This document shows, one piece after another, positions 1 through 8,184 of a DNA stretch of 64,000 nt. The notes under the pieces were generated by a model. That model saw only the letters and a list, made by a program, of their open reading frames with translations. It was not told where the DNA came from and did not search any database. The stretch comes from Stutzerimonas stutzeri (lineage in GTDB: Bacteria > Pseudomonadota > Gammaproteobacteria > Pseudomonadales > Pseudomonadaceae), in assembly GCF_000590475.1 (NCBI RefSeq), contig NZ_CP007441.1, positions 936,443-1,000,442 of the forward strand, in the 5' to 3' direction. A program made the translations under genes and the position numbers. Every line of letters starts with the position of its first letter. Position 1 is the stretch's first letter.

Positions 1-194
1 ATCAAGGCGGACGCGGCAATTAGGCCTTCCCAGATTGACGTGAGCTGCAATGCAGCGCTGAGCTGCACCATCACCACGCCCAGGATGCTCAGGACGTAGC
101 CGTCCAGAAACGGGCCGCCGGCCGAGTACACGGCCAGCTTACGGTGGAAATTATTGAGCGGGGCATCCTCTACGGATCGATGGGGCCTGGACAT
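1..194 (-). CDS. MFS transporter, N-terminal fragment (cut by window edge)
   Basis: Only the first 64 codons are present; the rest lies left of position 1. The start is an ATG at 194 with a good ribosome site (AGGAG) seven bases upstream. The translation carries GGPFLDGYVLSILGVV, the first transmembrane helix with the Asp-Gly-Tyr signature seen in the sugar/aromatic-acid/metabolite branch of the major facilitator superfamily. The family imports small organic substrates across the inner membrane. It sits 86 bp downstream of a P5C-reductase-like gene on the same strand, so it is probably co-transcribed and may import the substrate of the neighbouring catabolic cluster. That link is inference. 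Confidence 0.75.
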   Translation of the reverse strand, partial: MSRPHRSVEDAPLNNFHRKLAVYSAGGPFLDGYVLSILGVVMVQLSAALQLTSIWEGLIAASAL

Positions 195-280
195 AGGGCT
201 CTCCTCTTTTGTTGTTGTTACGCACAGGCGCTCGGCGGCATGGTTCATGCCGATCCGGAGCGTTGGCGGAGTCGTTGCGG

Positions 281-1054
281 CTAGCGGTTTGGTCGGGTCA
301 GCAAGGCATCCAGAACGATTTCACAGGCAGCGCCCCAGGGCGCGCTCGCTTGCTGATGGTTCAGTACATCCAGGCCGTTTGCGGTAAAGGTGCCTGGCGT
401 GGCGATGTTCTGTCCCAGGGTGCTCAGCGCGTGTTCGGGTTGATGCCGAGCGCTGGCCACGCAATCCTGGAGATTGCCCAGCACCAGATCCCTCGCTTTG
501 TCGGAAGGAAGGCCTTTTTCGGTGAGCCACTGCTGCAAATCATGCAGCAGGAAATAGAACCAGCCGTTCATGCAGGCCGCGACAGTGGCCAATTCGAACG
601 CCGGCTCTTGGTCCAGCACCACCAGATTGCCAAGTGATTTCAGGGCACGCTCGGCCTCTGCATCGGGCGGACAGACCACCACCATGGATTGATTGATCTG
701 CGCTGCGTACGAGAGCATGGCCCGGATGCAGCGCGCCTCTGGAAAGTGCTCGGCCAGTGCATCAAGGCTGACGCCCGCAGCGAGCGAGATCAGCAACTGC
801 CCCGGTTTCAGCGTGACTTCGCGGGCAACCACCGGCACGGCTTCGGGGCGCACGCCGAGCAGCAAGCAATCAGCACGATCGACGACCGCCTGATTGCTTT
901 CCATCAGATGGCATCCGCTATCGGCTAGCAGTGATGTGGCACGCTCGTGGTTGCGCGGTGAAAGATAGATGTTGCCGTCGTAGCCACCGCGGCGAAGGCC
1001 GAGAACCACCTTTTCGGTTAACTCGCCAACGCCCAGAATGCCTAGGTTCTGCAT
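281..1054 (-). CDS. Pyrroline-5-carboxylate reductase-like protein (divergent ProC family)
   Basis: This is a 257-residue protein. The N-terminal NAD(P)-binding motif GILGVGELTEKVV (residues about 4-16) and the C-terminal dimerisation region ending in TPGTFTANGLDVL match the ProC/P5CR family, which reduces cyclic imines to amines. The family's usual PGGTT substrate-binding motif is PGTFT here, and AVKP is GVRP, so it is probably not the housekeeping proline enzyme. I chose ATG 1054 because it starts directly at the Rossmann strand and has GAGGGAAG upstream; the longer frame from 1144 adds 30 residues without family similarity. It is co-directional with the MFS gene and divergent from the FAD oxidoreductase at 1668. 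Confidence 0.75.
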   Translation of the reverse strand: MQNLGILGVGELTEKVVLGLRRGGYDGNIYLSPRNHERATSLLADSGCHLMESNQAVVDRADCLLLGVRPEAVPVVAREVTLKPGQLLISLAAGVSLDALAEHFPEARCIRAMLSYAAQINQSMVVVCPPDAEAERALKSLGNLVVLDQEPAFELATVAACMNGWFYFLLHDLQQWLTEKGLPSDKARDLVLGNLQDCVASARHQPEHALSTLGQNIATPGTFTANGLDVLNHQQASAPWGAACEIVLDALLTRPNR

Positions 1055-1667
1055 GAATCTTCCCTCGGCGGGTCCGCCTTCGGTCTCGGCGCGTGGCCGG
1101 CTCGACAAGGCGGAACAGTGCTCGTTTGGTTCGGCTACGCACACGCATGCGTTCGTATGCCAACCGAGTTTTTATTGTGTCGTCGAGCCTGAAGCTGAAT
1201 AACCGAGCTCAATTCAAGCCGAGCGTTAGCTGCAACAGGCCGCGCTGTTGAATGACTATCTCACCGGTTCCTATCGACGCCATATAACAGACGGGACAAC
1301 TGATATGAGGTTCTAGAGGCTGCGGACGAGTCGCTGTGCCTGGCATCTGGCCGCCGGAATCTCAACTGAAGCGCTAGGGCGACGCGAAACGCAGCGTCCG
1401 TTTGAATGGTTTTAAAGGGCCAGCAACGCCTGGCGCGCGTTGGCTACGGCCCGCCAATGCGTGAATCACTTTTGCCTGTGGCGGCTGGGTTACGCCGATC
1501 CATGGGAACAGCTTCCGCGCCTGCTTCTAACGGCCAAGCGCACCGTGCCATGGCCCTGTCAGCGTTATACGGGGTGTGGCAATTTTGCTGACAATCGTCA
1601 TTTTCTTTATAGGCGGGAAAAGGGCGCCGCCGCAGAATCGACTTACATATCGAGAAGGTCGCCTGTC
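1055..1667. other. 613-bp divergent intergenic region
   Basis: No gene is supported here. The long frames through it have no recognisable protein content and no ribosome sites. It lies between two divergent genes and must carry promoters for both. The only promoter-like match I see is the pair at 1585-1613. A GACGC/GCGTC pair surrounds about 1379-1400, but it is short. Confidence 0.5.
1585..1613 (+). promoter_or_regulatory. Candidate sigma-70 promoter for FAD oxidoreductase
   Basis: TTGCTG (1585-1590) and TATAGG (1608-1613) are separated by 17 bp and lie 54 bp before the proposed GTG start. This is a sequence match only; the -35 and -10 each differ from consensus at two positions. Confidence 0.35.
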
Positions 1668-2984
1668 GTGCAAATACAACAACTCCCTGCTGACGATAAC
1701 GGCTGTGGCTGGTTTCATCTCAGCAAGCAACGCATTCCTCGGCCGCCCCATAGCGGTCATACGTCTACGCGCTGGGCGGTGATTGGCGCTGGCTTTACAG
1801 GTTTGGCCGCGGCGCGCCAGTTGGCGTTGAAATTCCCCAATGACGGCGTCGTATTGGTCGAGGCCCAGCAGGTTGGCTTCGGCCCTTCGGGCAGGAACTC
1901 AGGCTTCGCGATCGATCTGCCTCACGACATCGGCGCGCCTGATTACATCGGTGATCCCGCGACGGCGCGCTTGAGCCTGAAGCTGAATCTCGCTGCGCAG
2001 GGCATCATTCGGAACCTCGTCACCGAGCACGGCATCGATTGTCAGTTGAATCCGGTCGGCAAGTACCAGGCCGCAATCGAGGAGAAAGGCCTCAGGGTCC
2101 TTGATGCCTATAGAGCTGGCCTGGAAAAACTCGGGCAGGCGTACGACATTATCGAAGCTCGCGATTTGCCGGAGCACATTGGCAGCGCGTTCTACCGCAA
2201 GGCCCTTTACACGCCCGGCACCATCCTTTTGCAGCCGGCCGCACTGGCGAAAGGGCTGGCCGATAGCCTGCCGAACAACGTCAGCCTGTACGAAGGCACG
2301 CCGATCAAGGGCGTCGAGTACGGCGACTCGATCGTACTCAAGCATGACCACGGCACCATCACCGCTGACAAACTGGTGCTGACCAACAATGCCTTCGCAT
2401 CTGAATTCGGCTTCCTGAAGGGTCGTCTGCTGCCTGTTTTCACCTACGCCAGCATGACCCGCCAACTGACCGAGTCCGAACAGGCCCGTCTGGGCGGCAA
2501 GCCTGTCTGGGGCATCATTCCGGCCGATCCGTTTGGCAGCACCCTGAGGCGCACGCCGGATCAGCGGCTACTGGTACGCAATGGCTTCAGCTTCAACCCC
2601 AGCGGCAAGAGCAATCAGGCGTTCCTGCGCCGGGTAGCGACCGCCCATCGCGAATCGTTCGACCGACGTTTCCCCATGCTTCCGGGCGTCAAGTTTGAAT
2701 ACACGTGGGGCGGTGCCTTGGGGATGACGCGTAACCACGCCTCGCACTTTGGGACGCTGGCAACGAATGTTTATGGCGCCCTTGGCTGCAACGGGCTGGG
2801 TATTACCCGCGGAACCATTACCGGAACGCTCATCGCCGATTGGCTAGCGGGCGAGCGCAATGAGCTGATCGACTTCCTGATCGCCGCTGAAGGGCCCAAC
2901 CGTAACCCCCCCGAGCCGTTTCTTTCGATCGGCGTCAACGCCAATTTGCGCTGGGGGCAATACAAGGCCGGTATGGAAAGTTGA
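1668..2984 (+). CDS. DAO-family FAD-dependent amine/amino-acid oxidoreductase
   Basis: This is a 438-residue protein in the DAO / PuuB-like family, which oxidises C-N bonds of amines or amino acids using FAD. The dinucleotide motif WAVIGAGFTGLAAARQLA starts at about residue 36, followed by the E-binding strand VVLVEAQQVGFGPSGRNSGF, where SGRN is typical of PuuB/GbcA-like oxidases. The C-terminal region AALGCNGLGITRGTITGTLIAD is the second FAD contact. The frame is open from 1440, but the first 76 residues look like untranslated DNA. GTG 1668 with GAGAAGG at 1651-1657 gives a family-like N-terminus. Substrate is unknown. A second member of the same family lies at 5809. Confidence 0.8.
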   Translation: MQIQQLPADDNGCGWFHLSKQRIPRPPHSGHTSTRWAVIGAGFTGLAAARQLALKFPNDGVVLVEAQQVGFGPSGRNSGFAIDLPHDIGAPDYIGDPATARLSLKLNLAAQGIIRNLVTEHGIDCQLNPVGKYQAAIEEKGLRVLDAYRAGLEKLGQAYDIIEARDLPEHIGSAFYRKALYTPGTILLQPAALAKGLADSLPNNVSLYEGTPIKGVEYGDSIVLKHDHGTITADKLVLTNNAFASEFGFLKGRLLPVFTYASMTRQLTESEQARLGGKPVWGIIPADPFGSTLRRTPDQRLLVRNGFSFNPSGKSNQAFLRRVATAHRESFDRRFPMLPGVKFEYTWGGALGMTRNHASHFGTLATNVYGALGCNGLGITRGTITGTLIADWLAGERNELIDFLIAAEGPNRNPPEPFLSIGVNANLRWGQYKAGMES

Positions 2985-3111
2985 TCGGTGCTCACAACCC
3001 GGGCAAGCGGTCGTCTAGTCGTGCCTGTGTCTTGGAGTCCTTATTCAGCACAGGCAACGTTGCAGCGTCGTTCTTTCTCGTTACGCGCTGCACCCATAAG
3101 TATTCCCACGA

Positions 3112-3142
3112 ACCTGGCGTATCGGCTTCCAGTGCGCCAGGT
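3112..3142. repeat. 8-bp inverted repeat before cupin gene
   Basis: ACCTGGCG (3112-3119) and its exact complement CGCCAGGT (3135-3142) are separated by 15 bases, in the 249-bp gap between the FAD oxidoreductase and the cupin-RidA-cupin genes. It may be an operator or a weak transcript hairpin. There is no T-tract, so a terminator is unlikely. Confidence 0.35.
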
Positions 3143-3233
3143 GCCACGTCTTATCGATTACCTACAGCCATAACCCGACCATTCATTCGCGCCCGAATCT
3201 GTCGTCAGGCGCACATCGCACGGAGCCATACGG

Positions 3234-3587
3234 ATGTCCAAAACAGTAACCGTCATCAAGAACGCTGAAAACTCGCCGCTGACCGGCGAACTCACGCCCG
3301 CCAAGTTGCCTGTCGGAGAGGTGGTTGCCCAGTCGCGTCTCGGACAGGACACCACCATTGAAGCGTCCGACGCCTCGGTCGGCATCTGGGAGTGCAGCCC
3401 GGGCAAGTTTCGCCGTCACATCATGAACCGCGAATTCAGCCATGTGATCGCGGGCTGGTGCATCTTCACGCCGGACGGCGGAGAGCCCGTCGAACTGCGG
3501 GCTGGCGACGCGGTGTTCTTCCCGGCCAATTGCGAAGGCGTCTGGGACATTCGTGAGCAGTTCCGCAAGACCTACGTCATCTTCTAA
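3234..3587 (+). CDS. Small cupin protein (cupin_3 / DUF861)
   Basis: This 117-residue single-domain protein has the DUF861 pattern: ASVGIWECSPGKFRR, EFSHVIAGWCIFTPDGGEPVEL, and a C-terminal GDAVFFPANCEGVWDI. The family includes (S)-ureidoglycine aminohydrolase-like cupins and many uncharacterised proteins next to FAD amine oxidases. The start ATG 3234 has GGAG about ten bases upstream. It is followed 11 bp later by a RidA gene, so the two are probably one transcript. Its specific reaction is not known. Confidence 0.75.
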   Translation: MSKTVTVIKNAENSPLTGELTPAKLPVGEVVAQSRLGQDTTIEASDASVGIWECSPGKFRRHIMNREFSHVIAGWCIFTPDGGEPVELRAGDAVFFPANCEGVWDIREQFRKTYVIF

Positions 3588-3598
3588 AGGCGACCGCC

Positions 3599-3952
3599 AT
3601 GATTGAACGTATCGACGCATCACCCAGAGCCAGCAAGCTGATCATCGTCGGTGATCGTGTGGAAACGTCCGGTCTGGTAGCCGAGGATTGCTCGGCGCCA
3701 ATCAGCGGCCAGACGGCGGATGTGCTGGCGCAACTCGACGGGCTTCTGAAACGCGCCGGTGTCGGTCGTGAGGGGCTGATTCGTGTGCAGATCTGGCTCG
3801 CTGACATGAAGGATTTTGAAGCGATGAATCAGGTATATGACGCCTGGGTCGGTGGAGAAAATCAGCCAGCCCGAGCCTGTGTCGGGGCGCAACTGGCCAG
3901 CCCGGACTATCTGATCGAGATTCAGGGATGGGCGCATCGTCCTCAGCGGTAA
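3599..3952 (+). CDS. RidA/YjgF-family imine deaminase
   Basis: This is a 117-residue RidA-superfamily protein. Family members hydrolyse reactive enamines and imines to ketones and ammonia, protecting PLP enzymes. The arginine that binds the substrate carboxylate in RidA (E. coli R105) corresponds to R92 in PARACVGAQLA, and the conserved glutamate to E107 in YLIEIQG. The N-terminal SGLVAED and the IRVQIWLADM segment also fit. Lying between two cupins and beside FAD oxidases that release imines, it probably clears imines made by this pathway. That role is inference. Confidence 0.85.
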   Translation: MIERIDASPRASKLIIVGDRVETSGLVAEDCSAPISGQTADVLAQLDGLLKRAGVGREGLIRVQIWLADMKDFEAMNQVYDAWVGGENQPARACVGAQLASPDYLIEIQGWAHRPQR

Positions 3953-3964
3953 AGGGTCGCGTTC

Positions 3965-4354
3965 ATGAGAGAGCGAAACTCGATGAGCACTGAGCGGGCG
4001 GCATCAAGCGCGCTGCAAGGTCGCAAAACGATCGCCGCGAAGGATGCTCATTGGCAACCCATGCATGTCGCTGACATCAAGCTTGATGGTGTCACCATGC
4101 ATCTGCTGGTCGAGGCTGATGACCGTTGGCGCAGCTACTGGATGAAAATGGAGGCCGGTTCGCGCTCCATCATGCACAGGCACTCTGCGACCGAAATGCT
4201 GATCGTGGTGGAGGGCTCGGTGACGGATTGCGACGGCGCAGTATTTCGCGCAGCCGATGTCGTGGTGTATTCGGTCGGCTCGACCCACGTGCTGTCATCG
4301 CCACGGGGCTGCACGTTGCTCGTGGTGGAAAGCTGTGCTTCGACCCTGGCGTAG
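3965..4354 (+). CDS. Cupin_2 domain protein
   Basis: This 129-residue protein contains a textbook first cupin motif, GSRSIMHRHSATEMLIVVEG, matching G-x5-H-x-H-x3-E-x6-G. It therefore probably binds a metal through two His and one Glu. The second motif is degenerate (FRAADVVVYSVGSTH). Two starts are possible: ATG 3965, preceded by AAGGG, or ATG 3983, preceded by GAGAG. The gene follows ridA after 12 bp, suggesting a three-gene transcript. Family members are dioxygenases, isomerases, lyases or sensors, so no reaction is assigned. Confidence 0.72.
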   Translation: MRERNSMSTERAASSALQGRKTIAAKDAHWQPMHVADIKLDGVTMHLLVEADDRWRSYWMKMEAGSRSIMHRHSATEMLIVVEGSVTDCDGAVFRAADVVVYSVGSTHVLSSPRGCTLLVVESCASTLA

Positions 4355-4410
4355 TCGCCAGGGCATCACATCTGCCCTGGTGCTCGGAGGCCAGACCTGC
4401 CGATCCGGGC

Positions 4411-5463
4411 TCAGTGCCCGGAGTTGATCAGTTTCTCGACGTCGTGGCGGCGTTTGCGGAACGAGCAAGGCGTTTCGCCGAACTGTTTGCGAAACCAGAG
4501 GATGAAGTGCGACGCATCCGAAAAGCCTGTGGCATAGGCGATCTGGGTGATGTGTTGGCTGGTATTCATCAGCAGTTTCTTTGCATGATCGAGGCGCAGT
4601 TTCCGCCAGTATTGAGCAGGCGACTCGTTGGTGTTGGACATGAATGCGCGATGCAGCTGGCGCTCGTTCGTGCCGATGCTTTTCGCAACTGCACGCAGCG
4701 AGCTTGGTGTGTCGATGTGGTTGCGCATGTAGGCGATGGCACGTTCCACCATCTCGTTTTTGTAGACATGAAGCTCGGTGACGGGCGCCTTTTCGTTCGT
4801 CGCCAGGCGCTGGATTTCTTCGTCATCGACCAGCAGGTATTCAAGACCTTTTTGCGCGCGTATCGAACCGCAGTGACGACTGATCAGGTTGGCAGCCAGG
4901 TCGATGGCCGTTCCGCCCGGGCAGGTGGTGATGCCATCGTCATCGACGAAGCTCTTGTCCACCAATACATCGGCATCCGGGAAGCGCTCCATGAACTCTT
5001 CGCGAGTGGTGAAGTGCACGGCGCAGCGGCGACCATTGAGCAGCCCGGCCTTGCCGAGCACGAAAGAGCCGGAGCACAGGGCGATGATCGGGGTCTTGGC
5101 TGCATGCAGTTCGCACAAAAGATCCAGCAACCACTGCGGCGGATCGCGTGTTTCACTCAGCAGGCCGCCCGCCAGGATCACGTAATCGTATTCGCCGATG
5201 ACGCTGAGTGGCTTGGTTGGGGAGATCGGCATGCCACAACTTGCGGTCACCGGTTGATCATTGCAGGTCATCCAGTCCCATTTGCAGAAGATCTGCTGGC
5301 TGCGGAAGGATTTGTCGGCGGCAAATCGAAGCGAGTCCACCAATCCGGCGACCGGGACCAGGGTGAAGTGATTCATCAGGATGAAGCCGACCCGCAGGTC
5401 AGGCTTTATCAGGTTGTCCACGGCGATCTCGGCGGACGGTTCGTATGCGCTTGAAGTCTTCAT
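4411..5463 (-). CDS. GlxA-family AraC-type transcriptional regulator
   Basis: This is a 350-residue regulator. The N-terminal half is a DJ-1/PfpI-like amidotransferase fold that acts as a sensor (VGFILMNHFTL; ALCSGSFVLGKAGLL; TTCPGGTAIDLAANLI). The last 100 or so residues are two AraC helix-turn-helix units, the second being ITQIAYATGFSDASHFILWFRKQFGETP. Pseudomonas relatives (GbdR, CdhR, ArgR, SouR) activate catabolism of quaternary amines or amino acids. The ATG at 5463 is chosen for its GAGGAC ribosome site; the frame extends to 5517. It is divergent from the FAD oxidoreductase operon at 5809 and is its probable activator. Confidence 0.85.
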   Translation of the reverse strand: MKTSSAYEPSAEIAVDNLIKPDLRVGFILMNHFTLVPVAGLVDSLRFAADKSFRSQQIFCKWDWMTCNDQPVTASCGMPISPTKPLSVIGEYDYVILAGGLLSETRDPPQWLLDLLCELHAAKTPIIALCSGSFVLGKAGLLNGRRCAVHFTTREEFMERFPDADVLVDKSFVDDDGITTCPGGTAIDLAANLISRHCGSIRAQKGLEYLLVDDEEIQRLATNEKAPVTELHVYKNEMVERAIAYMRNHIDTPSSLRAVAKSIGTNERQLHRAFMSNTNESPAQYWRKLRLDHAKKLLMNTSQHITQIAYATGFSDASHFILWFRKQFGETPCSFRKRRHDVEKLINSGH

Positions 5464-5808
5464 TATTTTTGTCCTCGCGCCCATGTTCCATCGCGGATGA
5501 CAGGGCGGATCAGGCATCGCTCGAGCATCCAGCCTCGAATCGCTTACGCGTCATGCTGTGCCCAGCTGTAAGAGTAATCCTGTCGGGCTGTCTGAAACAT
5601 AACATCCGACACGTGGTATAGAAGATTTCGGACATTCGCTGGTTTTGCTATCAAAAAGCCATCGCGCAGCTGCCCGCCTTCATCTCAAAGTGAGCTGTTG
5701 CCCGTTTCTCCGGCATTGGGCTTCTAACAATTGTCCGTATCCTGATAGTGACCACCCGGTGGACTCGGCACCATTGTCTCGAACCGTTTTCACTCTGGGT
5801 GAACAGAC
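5464..5808. other. 345-bp divergent control region of the GlxA regulator and FAD oxidase operon
   Basis: No gene is supported here. It holds the promoters for both divergent units. A TGTCGG/CCGACA pair lies at 5581-5586 and 5606-5611, and CCACC-C-GGTGG near 5750-5760. These are only candidates for regulator binding. The ribosome site of the + gene is GGGTGA just before 5809. Confidence 0.45.
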
Positions 5809-7200
5809 ATGTACCGTGGTTTTTGGTATGCACAGGCCCTCGATCGCGAGAGCCATCTTGCCCCACCACTTGAAGGCAACGATCAAGCCGACGTTTGCAT
5901 CATTGGCGGAGGCTTTCTCGGACTCTGGTCGGCCATCCGACTCAAGCAGGCCCATCCTGACTGGCGAATCGTAGTGATCGAGCGCGATCGCTGCGGCGCG
6001 GGTGCAAGCGGCCGTAACGGTGGCATCGCCACCAACTGGTGGGCCAAGTACCTGTCGGTCATGAGTATCTGCGGTGAGAAAGAAGCCCACCGAATCTGTA
6101 TGGCTGCCGAATCGGCCATCGACGAGATTGGCAGCTTTTGCCGCGAGCATGGCATCGATGCTCAATACCGTAAGGATGGCTGGCTGTGGACGGCCAGCAA
6201 CAAGCGCCAGGTCAATTCCTGGAAGATCCTCACCGACAGCCTCGAGCGCCACGGAGTGAACCCGTTCCAGACGCTGACGCCGGAGCAGGTGCGCCAGCGA
6301 ACCGGTTCGCCGCGGATGATGGGCGGTATCTTTGACCCTAATGCTGCGACCGTGCAGCCAGCGATGCTGGCCCGCGGCCTGCGTCGTGTTGCCCTTGAAC
6401 TCGGCGTCTGCATTTATGAAAAGACCCCGTTGACGAATCTGGAGCGGTCCGATGTTCCGGTCGTCCATACCGAGCGCGGAAAAATCCAGGCGAAGAAAGT
6501 CGTCGTGGCCATGAACGCTTGGGGCGCTCAGTTCCCGGAATTGCGTCGGATGATCGCGATCATGTCCAGTGACATGGTGGCAACGGCGCCGGTCAAGGAA
6601 CGCCTCGATCAGATGGGGTTCAGTGGTGGCGAGTGCATCACCGATTCGCGCACTGTGCTCAATTACTACCGCAACACGACCGAAGGCCGCATCGTGTTCG
6701 GCAAGCCGCTGGGCCAGTTCGGCTTCGCCGGGAAGATTGGCGATCTGTACGAGCGTCCCTCTCCGGCTGCCGACAAGGTCACCGAAGAGATGCGCAGCTT
6801 CTATCCGCAACTGGCCGATGTGCCCATCGTCAGCAACTGGACGGGGCCCATCGACCGCGCGATGAAAGGCCTGCCGAACTTCGGCCGGCTCGGCGGCCAT
6901 CCGAACATCGTGTTCGGCATCGGCTTCTCGGGCAATGGCGTGGCGACTACCGTCTTCGCCAGCCGGATCATCAAATCCCTGGTCGAAGAGGCCAACGACG
7001 AGTGGGCGAATTGCGGTCTGGTCAATCAGAAAATGCAGTTGTTTCCCCCGGAGCCCTTCCGCTTCGTCGGTGCGCACTTGGTGCGAAATGCCCTGGTCCG
7101 CAAGGAGTCGCTTGAAGACCACGACCAGGACGCCGGCTTCCTGACCAATCAGCTTGCGGCACTGGCTCCAGCCGGTTACGTCCCTGCACAGAAGAAATAA
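5809..7200 (+). CDS. DAO-family FAD-dependent oxidoreductase (PuuB-like)
   Basis: This is a 463-residue protein. The FAD motif VCIIGGGFLGLWSAIRL has its glycines at about 33, 35 and 38, followed by VVIERDRCGAGASGRNGGIATNWW, the SGRNGG signature of gamma-glutamylputrescine-oxidase-like enzymes. The C-terminal half contains WTGPIDRAMKGLPNFG and FGIGFSGNGVATT, also typical. It is the first gene of a three-gene operon with a 2-hydroxyacid dehydrogenase (9 bp gap) and an aldehyde dehydrogenase. The known chemistry of the family, amine or amino acid to imine then aldehyde plus ammonia, fits an aldehyde dehydrogenase downstream. Substrate is undetermined. Confidence 0.82.
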   Translation: MYRGFWYAQALDRESHLAPPLEGNDQADVCIIGGGFLGLWSAIRLKQAHPDWRIVVIERDRCGAGASGRNGGIATNWWAKYLSVMSICGEKEAHRICMAAESAIDEIGSFCREHGIDAQYRKDGWLWTASNKRQVNSWKILTDSLERHGVNPFQTLTPEQVRQRTGSPRMMGGIFDPNAATVQPAMLARGLRRVALELGVCIYEKTPLTNLERSDVPVVHTERGKIQAKKVVVAMNAWGAQFPELRRMIAIMSSDMVATAPVKERLDQMGFSGGECITDSRTVLNYYRNTTEGRIVFGKPLGQFGFAGKIGDLYERPSPAADKVTEEMRSFYPQLADVPIVSNWTGPIDRAMKGLPNFGRLGGHPNIVFGIGFSGNGVATTVFASRIIKSLVEEANDEWANCGLVNQKMQLFPPEPFRFVGAHLVRNALVRKESLEDHDQDAGFLTNQLAALAPAGYVPAQKK

Positions 7201-7209
7201 GGACTGCCC

Positions 7210-8184
7210 ATGAAGCATCGCGTCGTATTTCTGGACGATGAAGGCATAGGCCCTGGGGTCATTACGCCCCAGCTGCCTTTCGAGCACGAGTGGTCCAGTT
7301 ACGTTTACACCCGCCCCGATCAGGTTCTGGAACGTTTGCAGGGCGCCACCATCGCCATGACCTGCAGCGTTCCGTTGCGCGAAGAGCACCTCGCACAATT
7401 GCCGGATCTGCAGATGATCTCCCTGGCGCTGACCGGCACCGATATCGTCGATATGGACTATTGCCGCGCCCGCGGTATTGAAGTCACCAACGTGCCCGGT
7501 TACGCCACCAATACGGTGGCCGAGCATTCCCTGGCGATGATGTTCGAGCTCTTTCGCAAGGTCTCGAGCTACCACCGCGTGATGCAGCAGGTGCGTGACG
7601 GCAGCCATGAAACGAAGAACATCTATTTCGACTTCCCGATCCGCGATCTGCGTGGCCGGGTGATTGGTATCGTGGGTAATGGGCCCATCGCCAAGCGCGT
7701 CGCTGAACTCAGCAAAGCCATCGGCATGGACGTGATCGTCTATGACCGCGGCGGCCGTTACGAAGGCGCGAACTTCGTACCGCTGGATGTTCTGCTGCAG
7801 CGCAGTGACGTGGTGATGATCAACTGCCCGCTTACGGATGAAACCTTGAACCTGATCGATGCCGATGAGTTGGCGCAGATGAAGTCAGACGCGGTGGTGA
7901 TCAATACCGGGCGGGGCGGCATCGTCAACGAAGCCGCCCTAATCGAGGCCGTCGAGCAGGGTCGTATCGGTGGCGCTGCATTGGACGTGGTGGTCGATGA
8001 GCCGGTCCAGCCGGATAACCCGCTGTTCCGCCTCATCGACCGTCATAACTTCATTCTCAACCCCCATGTGGCCTGGAGCAGTCAGGATTCTATGCAGGGG
8101 TTGATCAGCCGCTCCCTCGATAACATCACGGCGTTCGTCAATGCGAGCCCAAATGAGGGAAAACGTGCCGGAGCAGCACAATGA
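7210..8184 (+). CDS. D-isomer-specific 2-hydroxyacid dehydrogenase
   Basis: This is a 324-residue NAD(P)-dependent 2-hydroxyacid dehydrogenase. The nucleotide motif GIVGNGPIAKRV (153-164) has Ala instead of the last Gly of GxGxxG. The three catalytic positions are R235 (NTGRGG), E264 (VVDEP) and H286 (NPHVAW). Family members interconvert 2-hydroxy and 2-keto acids, including glycerate, phosphoglycerate and lactate. Its stop overlaps the start of the aldehyde dehydrogenase by four bases (ATGA), showing translational coupling. The product and role in the pathway are not determined. Confidence 0.85.
   Translation: MKHRVVFLDDEGIGPGVITPQLPFEHEWSSYVYTRPDQVLERLQGATIAMTCSVPLREEHLAQLPDLQMISLALTGTDIVDMDYCRARGIEVTNVPGYATNTVAEHSLAMMFELFRKVSSYHRVMQQVRDGSHETKNIYFDFPIRDLRGRVIGIVGNGPIAKRVAELSKAIGMDVIVYDRGGRYEGANFVPLDVLLQRSDVVMINCPLTDETLNLIDADELAQMKSDAVVINTGRGGIVNEAALIEAVEQGRIGGAALDVVVDEPVQPDNPLFRLIDRHNFILNPHVAWSSQDSMQGLISRSLDNITAFVNASPNEGKRAGAAQ

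Noticed and set aside
1571..1595. Sigma-54 promoter (TGGC...TTGCT) near 1577-1590
   Set aside because: The GG-to-GC spacing is about nine bases instead of the required twelve.
2207..2465. Long antisense frames inside the FAD oxidoreductase gene
   Set aside because: They mirror codon bias of the real gene in high-GC DNA, lack ribosome sites and have no family motifs.
5680..7608. A 642-codon frame on the - strand across the FAD oxidoreductase operon
   Set aside because: It is antisense to a clearly functional DAO-family gene and reads as His/Arg/Asp-rich shadow sequence with no domain.
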